Below are positions 37,417-46,086 of a stretch of 64,000 nt of DNA, piece after piece. Numbering within the stretch: the first letter of the stretch is position 1; each line of letters opens with the position of its first letter. The notes below the pieces were generated by a model that saw only the letters and a program-made list of their open reading frames with translations, made no database searches and had not been told where the DNA came from. The stretch spans positions 62,001 to 126,000 of the forward strand of contig CAWEYR010000031.1 in assembly GCA_963813345.1 (NCBI GenBank), given 5' to 3'. This DNA is from CAWDDA01 sp963813345 (GTDB taxonomy: Bacteria > Acidobacteriota > Blastocatellia > RBC074). The translations under genes and the position numbers were made by a program.

Positions 37417-37995
37417 TCACAATTTTTTTGCACGAAAGCAGCTTACAAGATGATCGTTGACAACGCCTACAGCCTGCAGATACGCATAGATGATCGTCGA
37501 TCCGACAAATGTCATTCCGCGTTTCTTCAGGTCTTTCGAGATGCGATCTGAGAGTTCCGTTCTCGCAGGTACTTGACCTGGTTCTTTCCATCGATTGCGC
37601 ACTGGCCTTCCATCAACATAACTCCAAAGGTATTGGTCGAAGCTGCCGAACTCCTCCTGGATCGCAAGAAATGAGCGCGCATTCTTCACTGCGCTCTGAA
37701 TCTTCAGCCTGTTGCGAACAATTCCTGCATCAGCGAGCAACGATGCGAGTTTCTTGTCGCCATACTTTGCAATCTTCTCCACTTGGAAACCGTCAAATGC
37801 CTTGCGGTACGCGTCGCGCTTTCTGAGTATCGTGATCCACGAAAGACCTGCCTGCGCGCCTTCGAGAATGAGCATCTCAAAAAGCCGACGGTCATCATGC
37901 AGCGGCACTCCCCATTCCGTATCGTGATACGCCTGGTAAAGCGCGTCGGCGCCCGCCCAGGGACATCTTGTCAGATCATAACTCTTCAATATCAC
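37417..37995 (-). CDS. tag: DNA-3-methyladenine glycosylase I
   Basis: Removes 3-methyladenine from alkylated DNA in base excision repair. The 192 residues are full length. N-terminal RCPWAG and YHDTEWGVPLHDDRRLFEML, central LEGAQAGLSWITILRKRDAY, and C-terminal GSTIIYAYLQAVGVVNDHL with the zinc ligands expected from Cys in RCPW, His in YHDTEW, and the late His/Cys (NDHLVSC) are all present. Stands alone, convergent with the TPR gene 12 bases away. Confidence 0.93.
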   Translation of the reverse strand: MILKSYDLTRCPWAGADALYQAYHDTEWGVPLHDDRRLFEMLILEGAQAGLSWITILRKRDAYRKAFDGFQVEKIAKYGDKKLASLLADAGIVRNRLKIQSAVKNARSFLAIQEEFGSFDQYLWSYVDGRPVRNRWKEPGQVPARTELSDRISKDLKKRGMTFVGSTIIYAYLQAVGVVNDHLVSCFRAKKL

Positions 37996-38094
37996 CTCTC
38001 ATATTTCCTACGAGGAGGTCCCATCTCTGACCGGAGCGCGTTGAGTCTATTAGCCGGAAGCAACGCTATCGGATTTTGACTGCAAGAGCCCAAG

Positions 38095-38430
38095 CGGAAA
38101 AGAATTTTAGCCTGGCGCGGAAGCGCCAGGTTAATGTCAGACGTACCAGCCCGGAACGAGCGGAGATACCCTCGTACTGTCAGCCCTTTCAGGGCTGGCG
38201 GTTCGTAGTCCTTATATCTCCCGGGCTTCACGCCCTGTGCTAAGAGATCTTGCGTGTTCGCAGCGCATCACCGCGGAGCGATGTGAGAACGAAGCCAGGC
38301 TTCAGGCTTCGAAACCCTGGATCGATTCTCATTGACCCATCTGCATCCCGGAGGGATGCGCGAGAAGTTGCGGTAAGACTCAGCCCCTGGCTAACGATCT
38401 TTGTCGCCTCCGGCGTCAGGCAATCATTGC
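38095..38430. repeat. cluster of short palindromes, including a CATCCCGGAGGGATG-type composite element
   Basis: The 521-base gap 37996-38516 has no gene. It contains GCCTGGCGCGGAAGCGCCAG (about 38110), CAGCCCTTTCAGGGCTG (about 38180), GGGCTTCACGCCC (about 38222), then from about 38258 a composite with CACCGCGGAGCG, AGCCAGG, GCATCCCGGAGGGATGC and CTCAGCCCCTGGCTA. The last part matches 50404-50630 in order of modules. Open frames crossing it are artefacts of these repeats. Confidence 0.8.
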
Positions 38431-38516
38431 CAAATGTTCAAACTCCTGGCGTTGCTTCGCAGCGCCTGCCGGTGGCCACACTGAAGATGGACGTCGCTTT
38501 CAGCGTTGTAGTTGTT

Positions 38517-38994
38517 CTATTCACCCCAGTCGCCAAGCGTTTTTCGAATCTGGACTATCTGTCCGAGATGATATGCGTTGTGATCGGCTATCAGAAGGAT
38601 CTGCCGCAAGTAGGTTCGCCCTTCGCCGTGAGGAATCGCAGCCGTCAAATCGAGGCTCTCATCACGAACCAGTCTGATGACTGCCTCCGAATCTGCAGAG
38701 AATCCGGCGACAGACGAAGACCACTTCTCTTCAGTCACACGATCAGTTTCCTTTGGCCAGTAGCCATCGGGAAAAGCTGGCGACTTCCATTTCGGGTCGA
38801 GCGTGTATTGCAGGATGTCTTCCTGAGCGATGCGCATGTGCTCGAACTCTTCCCAAATCGAATGCATACCTGGCGCCGGGCGAACGCTGCGTGATGCCGG
38901 CTTGAGGCCTTTTAGAGCTTGCTCCGCGTTTACATGTAGCATGTCCGCCCTGCAGCAGGTCAATGAGACTTTTACGCAATATCGAATCTTTCAT
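38517..38994 (-). CDS. DinB-family protein
   Basis: About 158 residues forming the DinB/YfiT four-helix bundle, a metal-binding fold of thiol-transferase and damage-associated proteins. The putative ligands are His in HSIWEEFEHM and the pair in LLIADHNAYHLGQIVQIRK, which is the typical DHNAYHxGQ motif. One frame break near 38940 is repaired by removing an A (LLQGGHAHVNAEQAL), which joins the start MKDSILRKSL to the conserved body. Its exact reaction is unknown. Nearby tag is also a DNA-repair gene, but they are separated by the repeat cluster. Confidence 0.8.
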
Positions 38995-39125
38995 TTTGCA
39001 CTCCCAGGAAATGCGTCCAATAAATAAGAGAAAACAAACGCAACCAGTAACTTGCCTCACGCGTTCTTAAACACAAGGGATTAACACCCACGAAAGTCTT
39101 TGACAATAAGAAGGAGAAAAATAAG

Positions 39126-39485
39126 ATGAGAAAATTCTTTGGTGCACTTGTAACTTCACTTATGTTGGTCGCGTTGACGATCGTTTCTGTTTCGGCAAAG
39201 GCCAAGGCTGAAACCGCCACGTTTCAGATCAACGAACCTGTAACCGTTGGTACTGTTGTGCTCGATAAGGGCCGATACACATTCAAGTTCAATGAAGAGA
39301 CGAGTGAGCTGACTGTTAACAAAGATGGCGACAATGTGGCTACCGTCAAGGCGACAGTTGTCGAAGAGAACCGTAAGTTCGAAGACGACAACTATACGAC
39401 AAAAATGACCGATGCAGGCCGTGTCCTGACCGGTGTTCGCTTCGGTGGTGAGCGCAGAACTATCGTTCCAGCTGATACCAAGTAA
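39126..39485 (+). CDS. small secreted protein of unknown function
   Basis: 119 residues with signal peptide (LVTSLMLVALTIVSVSAKA) and a beta-rich mature part (TATFQINEPVTVGTVVLDKG, TVKATVVEENRKFEDDNYTT). A strong ribosome binding site (AGAAGGAGAAA) and a clean downstream terminator suggest an independently and perhaps highly expressed gene. No family with a known function is recognised. Confidence 0.75.
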   Translation: MRKFFGALVTSLMLVALTIVSVSAKAKAETATFQINEPVTVGTVVLDKGRYTFKFNEETSELTVNKDGDNVATVKATVVEENRKFEDDNYTTKMTDAGRVLTGVRFGGERRTIVPADTK

Positions 39486-39509
39486 GTGACTTATTAACGC
39501 GAATTAACG

Positions 39510-39540
39510 AAGACCTGCCGACTTCGAGTCGGCAGGTCTT
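39510..39540 (+). terminator. rho-independent terminator after the small secreted protein gene
   Basis: Perfect 13-base stem AAGACCTGCCGAC / GTCGGCAGGTCTT with loop TTCGA, followed by a T-rich stretch (GCGTTTTCGTTTTC), 25 bases after the stop codon. Confidence 0.85.
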
Positions 39541-39704
39541 CTGCGTTTTCGTTTTCATCGCACTTTTCTGCAATAGAAATTAAAGCCGCCCGAAGCCAGC
39601 ACCGAATCATCGTCAATATCTGCCGGCTCTCTGTCATAATCGGTGCATCACTTCTCATGGTATTATAACCAATCGGATTTCTTATGGTGTGTGAGGGTTA
39701 TTGA

Positions 39705-40484
39705 TTGGCAAGACGAATCATTCTGGTGGTCGCGGCTGCACTTCTTTTTTCCTGCGCGGCGTTTTCACAACAATCTCCACAAAAGAACGAGCGGTTGACG
39801 TTTGAGCAGGCGAAGAGTCTGCTTGAAACTGATGGCGCCAGGGAAGGCAATCTCGGGAAAAGAAGCGAGAGCTATTCCCTGACGCGCCTCGGCAACGGCA
39901 AAGTTCTTGAGATCTTCTATCCCATCAAGTCATCGGCTTCATCTACTCGTTCCACCAAAGCGCCACGTTCAGCAAGTCTCGCCGGGTATGGAGTGATTTA
40001 CGATTCGGAAATCTCTTACCGCGAGGCGATGAGGCCACGACATATACTTGAAGAGCTGCTACCGGATGGCCAGGCGTTCGTTGCACAGGTGCCTGATCTG
40101 ATTTCACGTCTCGAAAGGCGAATGAAGATCGGTAAAGGACGTCTCGATTATTCGCGTGCCACGCTGCGTCGGGTTGATTCCTTCGTTTCGAGCTATCGCC
40201 GCGCGCACTCGACCGCTGACACCGACCCGGCCTTTTTCCAGGAATTGACGGCTTACTACGGTGAAGTTCTTCGCCAGGAGACCTCGGGTGAGTGGGTGGT
40301 TCGGAGCGAGAACATCGCTCAGAAACTGGTACAGCGAGTGCCGAATGTTGCATTTGTGCGGGAGGGCGCGCGTCTTGAACGGCGGCCGTGGAGCACTGTA
40401 CTCAATATCCTTAACAATGAGGATCACCGGAACCTTTCACTGACTTCGGCGCGGGATGTGGATTTGAAGGCGGGGTCAGAGTAG
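39705..40484 (+). CDS. secreted protein of unknown function
   Basis: 259 residues from a TTG codon. The signal peptide (IILVVAAALLFSCAAFSQ) could be read as a lipobox variant (FSCAAFS) but is more like a standard leader. The mature part is charged and helical with no recognised domain (LTFEQAKSLLETDGAREGNL, GYGVIYDSEISYREAMRPRH). The TTG start is chosen because it begins the leader and no ATG is available nearby. Confidence 0.6.
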   Translation: MARRIILVVAAALLFSCAAFSQQSPQKNERLTFEQAKSLLETDGAREGNLGKRSESYSLTRLGNGKVLEIFYPIKSSASSTRSTKAPRSASLAGYGVIYDSEISYREAMRPRHILEELLPDGQAFVAQVPDLISRLERRMKIGKGRLDYSRATLRRVDSFVSSYRRAHSTADTDPAFFQELTAYYGEVLRQETSGEWVVRSENIAQKLVQRVPNVAFVREGARLERRPWSTVLNILNNEDHRNLSLTSARDVDLKAGSE

Positions 40485-40489
40485 GGAGA

Positions 40490-40611
40490 AACCAATAAAC
40501 ACGGAACACACTGAAAAAGGACACGGAAGGACACGGAAGGAACTTTGATTATTTAAGGTTTTGTCCGTGTTTTTTCGTGTCCTTTTTCCGTGTGTTCCGT
40601 GTTTATTGGTT
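40490..40611. repeat. CACGGAA-type inverted repeat
   Basis: AACCAATAAACACGGAACAC on the left is mirrored by GTGTTCCGTGTTTATTGG on the right, with internal GGACACGGAAGGACACGG. Same family as 4544-4641. It starts six bases after one gene and ends 18 bases before the next. Confidence 0.9.
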
Positions 40612-40629
40612 TCGCGCTACAATCTGCGG

Positions 40630-42741
40630 ATGCTTCAGCTAATACTTGCGCTCACGTTTGCATTCACAGTTCAAAGTCCCACACCTTCGGTTGCATCGGT
40701 GAAAGTCTCGCCTGAGACTCTCGAAGCCGAAGTGGGCCAACAGATCACATTCACCGCGGCAGGTCTTGATGCCGAGGGGAAATCCACCACCACCAAGCCA
40801 ATGCTTTGGTTTGCGGCGCCGTTTGATGTCGCAGCGGCTGATACTAACGGTTCCGTGACGTTCTATGCTCCGGGCGAAGCGCGCATCGGCGCCCTGGTCG
40901 GCGGCAAGATTGGCTACGCCAAGGTTCGGATCAAACCGTCGCGTGCGAAGAGCATCGATCTGCCTGCATCGCTCAAGCTGGTCGTCGGTGGAACGGCAAG
41001 GGTCGATGCGACCGCACGGGCAGTGAATGGCGATCCGAGGGCTGGAGCCACCATCGGATGGACATCTGAGAACCCTAAGATCGCGATGGTCGATGCGGCA
41101 GGAGTCGTGACAGGAATCGCGCAAGGAAAGACCTCTATCGTAGCGAAATCAGATGATGCTCTGGCTCGAACTGCTGTCGAAGTAGTCAAAAGCAGTGTTC
41201 GTTCTCTTGTCATTCAGCCGAGAACCCAGGAGGCGAAAACAGGTGACGTCATCAGGTTCAATGCTCATCTGGACGATGCACCGGTTCGATGGTCAGTCAG
41301 CGGCGAAGGCGCAACGATCGATAGTGACGGAGCTTTCTATGCAGATCGGCCCGGCTCCTACATTATTACCGGCACTGTCGGCGAGTTCGCCGCCGCCGCT
41401 TCCGTAGTGGTGACGGCGCGCAATGCTGAACGCGATGTCGAGTTGGTTGGCAGAATTCCGTTTAAAGAATTTCAGGCAGCGGAGCAATGGTTCGTCGGTG
41501 ATTATGTTTACGTTTCCACAATCGCGGACAAAGTGGTTGTTTACGACATAAAGGATCCTGCGGCCCCAAAGCTGACTGATACTGTGAAAGTAGATGCACG
41601 AGTGGTGAATGATGTTAGTACTACCGCAGACGGAAAGATCGCCGTAGTAACAAGGGAAGGTGCCTCAAGCAGGAAGAATGGCATCGTGTTTCTGGATACG
41701 TCCGATCCTGCGCATCCAAAGATCATTTCCGAATACACGGCGACCGTTACGGGTGGGGTGCACAGCGCCTTCATTGATGGTCACTACGTATATCTGACCG
41801 ACGACGCCACCGGTTCAATGCGTGTTATTGATTTCAAGGACGTAAAGAATCCGAAAGAAGTTGCCCGGTGGCAGGTCGAGAACGCGCTCGCCAAAACGAT
41901 TGAAAGTCTGGCGGGTGTTCAGAGCGGCGGAAGGTACCTGCACGACGTCCAGGTAAAGGATGGGCTCGCTTACCTTGCATATTGGCGAGATGGTGTCGTG
42001 ATTCTCGATGTTGGGAATGGCGCGAAGGGCGGGAGTCCGGAGAAGCCGATGTTTGTCAGTCAACTCCGTTTCAACTATCACGATCTTTATGGGGATGGAT
42101 GGCTGAGCGGAGCTCACGAAGTCTTCCGCTACAAGAACTATCTTTTCGTCGGCGATGAAGTCTTTCCTGCTGAGTTCAATATCATGGGTAAGACCAGGAT
42201 TCCGGTTCGCGGCATCGTTCACGTGCTGGATGTGAGTGACATTACAAAACCGAAGAAGGTAGCAGAGTACAACGTACCCGAAGGTGGAGCGCACAACATC
42301 TGGGTCGTGGACGACATTCTGGTGATGGGGTACTACTCGGGTGGCGGGCGTATTCTCGATGTTTCAGGAGAGCTGCGAGGTGATCTTTACCGGCAGGGCC
42401 GCGAGATCGCACGCGTATGGACTGGCGATCCTGAAGGCTTTCGTCCCAATCTGCCGTTCACCTGGGGCGCCAGACACTATCGCGGTCTGATCTACTTCAA
42501 TGATATCAATTCGGGACTGTGGGCCGATGAAACTCGGAAAGGCGAAGCAGAAGGGCTCGACGACGGCTCCCGGGAATTAGGCATGGAGTTCAAGCTTCAG
42601 CTTGCTCTTTACATCATCGGTGCCAAGAGCAAGCTAAAGCTTGAACTCCATGCGCTACATGCCAGCACTCAAGCCGACTCTTTGCAGCAGCAGATCAAAT
42701 CTGGAATCAGACCGCAGGCTGTCGAAAGCAGGATCCACTAA
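40630..42741 (+). CDS. exported Ig-like (Big2) and LVIVD-repeat beta-propeller protein
   Basis: 703 residues as read. A leader (LQLILALTFAFTVQSPTP) is followed by bacterial Ig-like segments (VKVSPETLEAEVGQQITFTA, GWTSENPKIAMVDAAGVVTG) and then LVIVD-type propeller repeats (VYDIKDPAAPKLTDTVKVDA, IVFLDTSDPAHPKIISEYTA, RVIDFKDVKNPKEVARWQ, HVLDVSDITKPKKVAEYNVP). The start at ATG 40630 excludes the repeat upstream. The last 50 or so residues are translated from a palindromic repeat (42582-42652) and from antisense kinase sequence, so the native C-terminus probably ended near GLWADETRKG. It overlaps the convergent kinase gene by 87 bases. Confidence 0.8.
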   Translation: MLQLILALTFAFTVQSPTPSVASVKVSPETLEAEVGQQITFTAAGLDAEGKSTTTKPMLWFAAPFDVAAADTNGSVTFYAPGEARIGALVGGKIGYAKVRIKPSRAKSIDLPASLKLVVGGTARVDATARAVNGDPRAGATIGWTSENPKIAMVDAAGVVTGIAQGKTSIVAKSDDALARTAVEVVKSSVRSLVIQPRTQEAKTGDVIRFNAHLDDAPVRWSVSGEGATIDSDGAFYADRPGSYIITGTVGEFAAAASVVVTARNAERDVELVGRIPFKEFQAAEQWFVGDYVYVSTIADKVVVYDIKDPAAPKLTDTVKVDARVVNDVSTTADGKIAVVTREGASSRKNGIVFLDTSDPAHPKIISEYTATVTGGVHSAFIDGHYVYLTDDATGSMRVIDFKDVKNPKEVARWQVENALAKTIESLAGVQSGGRYLHDVQVKDGLAYLAYWRDGVVILDVGNGAKGGSPEKPMFVSQLRFNYHDLYGDGWLSGAHEVFRYKNYLFVGDEVFPAEFNIMGKTRIPVRGIVHVLDVSDITKPKKVAEYNVPEGGAHNIWVVDDILVMGYYSGGGRILDVSGELRGDLYRQGREIARVWTGDPEGFRPNLPFTWGARHYRGLIYFNDINSGLWADETRKGEAEGLDDGSRELGMEFKLQLALYIIGAKSKLKLELHALHASTQADSLQQQIKSGIRPQAVESRIH
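42582..42652. repeat. GAGTTCAAGCTT-type inverted repeat inside an open frame
   Basis: CATGGAGTTCAAGCTTCAGC is mirrored by GCTAAAGCTTGAACTCCATG. It is translated in frame as the C-terminal tail of the LVIVD protein and ends three bases before the kinase gene's stop. Confidence 0.92.
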
Positions 42742-45312
42742 CAGATAAATCATCCGGTAGGCATGCTCTTCGTATGCCTTATCAAGCCATTGGAAGGCCT
42801 GATCTTTGTCACCAAGTCCTGCGTACACCATTGCACTATAGAACGCTGGGACCGGTCTCGGTTTGAGGCTCGCACGCATTTCATCGAGTACGGAAAGGGC
42901 TTTTGCCCGCTGGCCAGACACTCCGTACGCGTGTGCGAGAGATGCTTTCGTAATTGAGCGTCCGCCGCCAATCTCATTGGCCCGGCTTAACTCGGTGATT
43001 GCGTCGGTGGTCCGGCCTTTTCTTAAATAAGCATCACCGAGTACCCAGCGTGCTGCATAAAAATCGGACGAGAGCTCGAGTGTCTTGAGACACTCGCGGA
43101 TCGCAGCGTCATAATCCCGCGCAAGATAGTAGATCAAGCCGGCGTCCTTCCTGATAATGCGCGATGAGGGGTCGAGGTCTCCAGCGAGCTTGATTCGCTT
43201 GATTGCATCCGGAAACTTGCCAGCGAGAGCGAGCATGACCGCATACCAGTGATGGGCCGTCTCGTATGACGGCTTAAGATCGATCGCACGCTTGAAACCG
43301 CGTTCAGCCTCAGAGAAGTCCCAATCGTAGAATAGCCTCACCTGCGCGAGCGCCGCGTGCGCTTCGGCGAGCGTTTCATCGAGTTTGAGCGCTTGAAGCG
43401 CCGACGCCTTCGCCTTCGACATCACTTCGTGTACTGACCCTTGATAGTTCCCTCCGAGAACATAACAGTTTGCGAGCCATGCATGAGCAAGAGCAAACGA
43501 CGGATCGATTTCAACTGCCTTCTCGAAGAATTCGATCGCCTTCCTGATGTCATCTCCGGTGCGCCTGTTCCAGAGGTAACGTCCCTGCGCGTATAGCTGC
43601 CAGGCTTCGGCGTTCTCAGTAGGCCGACGAACGAGCTCGTTACTTTCATCTGCCGAAAGTTGCAATCGCAGGTTGTCTGTAACTTCTCGTGCGATCTGAG
43701 CCTGCGTCATCAACAGCGAACTTGGGTCTTCAGTATAGTTGGCACCCCACAGCCGTCTGTTATTTCGCACATCGATCAGCTCGAGGTCGATTGTAATCTT
43801 CCCGTTGCGACGTCCGATTCGGCCAGTGAGCACGGCTTCGACATCGAGTTCATGACCGGCTGCGACCGGATCGACATCTAGTTGTTTGAACCGCGAAACG
43901 GAATTACGCGGCCTGACTGTCAGATTCGACAGCCGCGTCAGTCTGTTGATTACGCTTTCAGTAATTGCGTCGGCAAGGTACTCCGTTTCCTGCTCTCGAT
44001 CGGCAGTTGTGAACGGCAACACAGCAATCGATTCGATCGTTCTGCCGCTCTGTGTCAAATAGAAGTAGCCTGCGGCGATCACAAGCAAGGCGGCGATTGC
44101 CAATGCTATGCTGCCCTTGCGACGTCTGACCATGCTCAACAGATGACTCGGCTCAATTGCGGCTGACTCAATCCAAGTCTCCCGAAGGGTTTCGCGCAGT
44201 GGTTCGCGCACTGTTTCGCCACTCTTCATCGCCTTCAGATCAGCCAGCATTTCATCGGCTGTCTGATAGCGCTCATCCCGTGCTTTGTTCAGCGACTTGC
44301 CGATCACCCTCTCAAACGAGTCTGGAATCTGAGTGCCGAGTTGTGCGAGCGGCGGCGCTTCTTTTTCGAGAATTGCCGCAATCACGTCAGCGTTCGTGTC
44401 GCGCGCAAATGGTGAACGGCCCGCCGCCATTTCATAAAGCACGACGCCCAGGCTGAAAAGATCAGTGCGCGCGTCAAGGTCAAGTCCTCGCGCCTGTTCA
44501 GGCGACATATAGGCAACAGTGCCCAGAATGACGCCAGTGTCTGTCGCGCCCCAGACGATCGTCGAAGTTTCGAAGTCGCTTTGCGGCGATTCAGGTGTGC
44601 GTGGTTCAGTCAATTTAGCGAGTCCAAAATCGAGGACCTTCACGAGTCCATCAGGACGAACCATGACGTTTTCCGGCTTGATATCGCGATGCACGATTCC
44701 GGCGTCGTGAGCAGCCTTTAGTGCGTTTGTCGTCTGGATAGCGATATCCAGGAGGTCATCCGGGTTTACGGTTCCAGTGCCCATTCGACGGCGCAGGGTT
44801 TCTCCATCAATGAACTCACTGACGATAAAGTGAAGTCCATCTGCCTGACCAAACTCGTGAATCGTGATGATGTTCGGGTGGTTGAGCGCCGAAACCGAAC
44901 GCGCCTCCTGCTCGAAGCGCCGAAGCCGGTTTGGGTCTACTGAAAACTCCGAATGGAGCACTTTGACAGCAACCTCACGGCCGAGCATCGTGTCCTTCGC
45001 CCGATAGACCTCACCCATCCCACCTCGCCCAAGCAAACGCAAAATCTCATAACGCCCGAGCATGCTTCCGACGGGAACGTTGTATTCGACGTCGGCGGCT
45101 GGCTGCGTGGTCAAAGAAACTGCTGGTGAGTCAAGAAAGCTTCCGGGCTGTTCGTGAGCCTCAATCAGAGACTCGACCTCGGCTTTGAGCGAGCCGTCAC
45201 CCTCACAGGCAGAATCGAGCCATTTGCTTCGTTCACTATCCGGCAGCTCGACAGCAGATTGAAACAATTGCTTGACGAGAAGCCAGCGTTCGGTTGTTTG
45301 CAGTGAATTCAT
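42655..45312 (-). CDS. membrane Ser/Thr protein kinase with TolB-like and TPR sensor region
   Basis: 885 residues, unbroken. The kinase domain (about 85-345) has RLLGRGGMGEVYRA, the Lys in VAVKVL, HRDIKPENVMV, VLDFGLAKL and AYMSPEQARGLDLDARTDLF. A single transmembrane helix (IALAIAALLVIAAGYFYL) is near 410-430. Outside follows a TolB/FlgO-like segment (SIAVLPFTTADREQETEYLA) and TPR repeats to the C-terminus. It follows an ECF sigma gene by 14 bases; such pairs are frequent in Acidobacteria and Planctomycetes and suggest the kinase signals to, or is co-regulated with, the sigma factor (inference). Confidence 0.92.
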   Translation of the reverse strand: MNSLQTTERWLLVKQLFQSAVELPDSERSKWLDSACEGDGSLKAEVESLIEAHEQPGSFLDSPAVSLTTQPAADVEYNVPVGSMLGRYEILRLLGRGGMGEVYRAKDTMLGREVAVKVLHSEFSVDPNRLRRFEQEARSVSALNHPNIITIHEFGQADGLHFIVSEFIDGETLRRRMGTGTVNPDDLLDIAIQTTNALKAAHDAGIVHRDIKPENVMVRPDGLVKVLDFGLAKLTEPRTPESPQSDFETSTIVWGATDTGVILGTVAYMSPEQARGLDLDARTDLFSLGVVLYEMAAGRSPFARDTNADVIAAILEKEAPPLAQLGTQIPDSFERVIGKSLNKARDERYQTADEMLADLKAMKSGETVREPLRETLRETWIESAAIEPSHLLSMVRRRKGSIALAIAALLVIAAGYFYLTQSGRTIESIAVLPFTTADREQETEYLADAITESVINRLTRLSNLTVRPRNSVSRFKQLDVDPVAAGHELDVEAVLTGRIGRRNGKITIDLELIDVRNNRRLWGANYTEDPSSLLMTQAQIAREVTDNLRLQLSADESNELVRRPTENAEAWQLYAQGRYLWNRRTGDDIRKAIEFFEKAVEIDPSFALAHAWLANCYVLGGNYQGSVHEVMSKAKASALQALKLDETLAEAHAALAQVRLFYDWDFSEAERGFKRAIDLKPSYETAHHWYAVMLALAGKFPDAIKRIKLAGDLDPSSRIIRKDAGLIYYLARDYDAAIRECLKTLELSSDFYAARWVLGDAYLRKGRTTDAITELSRANEIGGGRSITKASLAHAYGVSGQRAKALSVLDEMRASLKPRPVPAFYSAMVYAGLGDKDQAFQWLDKAYEEHAYRMIYLLVDPAFDSLRSDSRFDLLLQRVGLSAGM

Positions 45313-45326
45313 CTTTTGTGACCGCT

Positions 45327-45896
45327 TCAGCTCCGGCGACTGAGCTCACGTCTAAGCCATGCTCTTGCCGTACTCCATTCGCGTTTGACGGTAGCCGGAG
45401 AGATTCCGAGGACCTCGGCGACCTCTTCGATCTCGAGTCCTCCGAAATAGCGCAGTTCAACGATTCGGCCCTGCGGCGGGTCGAGACGCTTGAGATCGTC
45501 CAATGCTTCGCCAAGAGCAAGTAAGTCAATTCCTCGCTTTGACGCGATGACGTCCACCTGATCGAGTGAAACGCGCGTTCCGGCGCCTCCTCGCTTTGCA
45601 GCGCGGTGTGCCTCGGCATGATCGATGAGAATCTGTCGCATCAAGCGGGCGGAGATGCCGAAGAAATGGGCCCTGTTCTTCCACGTGACGCGGCTCTGGT
45701 CTATTAGCCGGATGAAAGCCTCGTGAATGAGTGCTGTCGGCTGGAGTGTGTGTCCGTTACGTTCGCGGCGAAGGTAACCTCGCGCAAGCCTGCGCAATTC
45801 GTGATAGACGAGAGACATAAGCTCGTCTCGAGCCTTATCGTCGCCATCATTCCAGGCAAGTAACCTTGCCGTTATCTCACCGCGCGCTGAGGTCAT
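45327..45896 (-). CDS. ECF RNA polymerase sigma factor (TIGR02999-like)
   Basis: 189 residues with sigma region 2 (LMSLVYHELRRLARGYLRRE, ALIHEAFIRLIDQSRVTWKN, FFGISARLMRQILIDHA) and region 4 (LDPPQGRIVELRYFGGLEIE, EVAEVLGISPATVKREWSTA). This matches the ECF subfamily common in Acidobacteria and Planctomycetes that is typically found beside Ser/Thr kinases. The kinase gene follows after 14 bases. No anti-sigma factor is adjacent. The upstream gap (45897-46086) is a divergent promoter region that also contains a decayed GTAC-type arm (GATTGTACCGCCGAATC near 45925). Confidence 0.92.
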   Translation of the reverse strand: MTSARGEITARLLAWNDGDDKARDELMSLVYHELRRLARGYLRRERNGHTLQPTALIHEAFIRLIDQSRVTWKNRAHFFGISARLMRQILIDHAEAHRAAKRGGAGTRVSLDQVDVIASKRGIDLLALGEALDDLKRLDPPQGRIVELRYFGGLEIEEVAEVLGISPATVKREWSTARAWLRRELSRRS

Positions 45897-46086
45897 CCTC
45901 TACAACACCTCGCGAAACCGCGGATTGTACCGCCGAATCCCTGGAAATCGAAACGTTTTTTTCAGATTTTTTTCAGGTCAATGAGCCGCGGCTGACGGTT
46001 TTTCTGCATGTCGAGATAGAGCAGTCAGCTTTTTGTCTAACGCAGTAAGAGGCTTTTTGTTCGACAAACACTAAACGGAGAAAGAA

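Noticed and set aside
37996..38516. A possible structured non-coding RNA gene in the 521-base gap
   Set aside because: All visible structure is accounted for by repeated palindromes that also occur at 50404-50630; no promoter or terminator pair was seen.
38250..38894. 214-codon frame over the repeat cluster and DinB gene
   Set aside because: It translates repeat palindromes and antisense dinB; no independent coding evidence.
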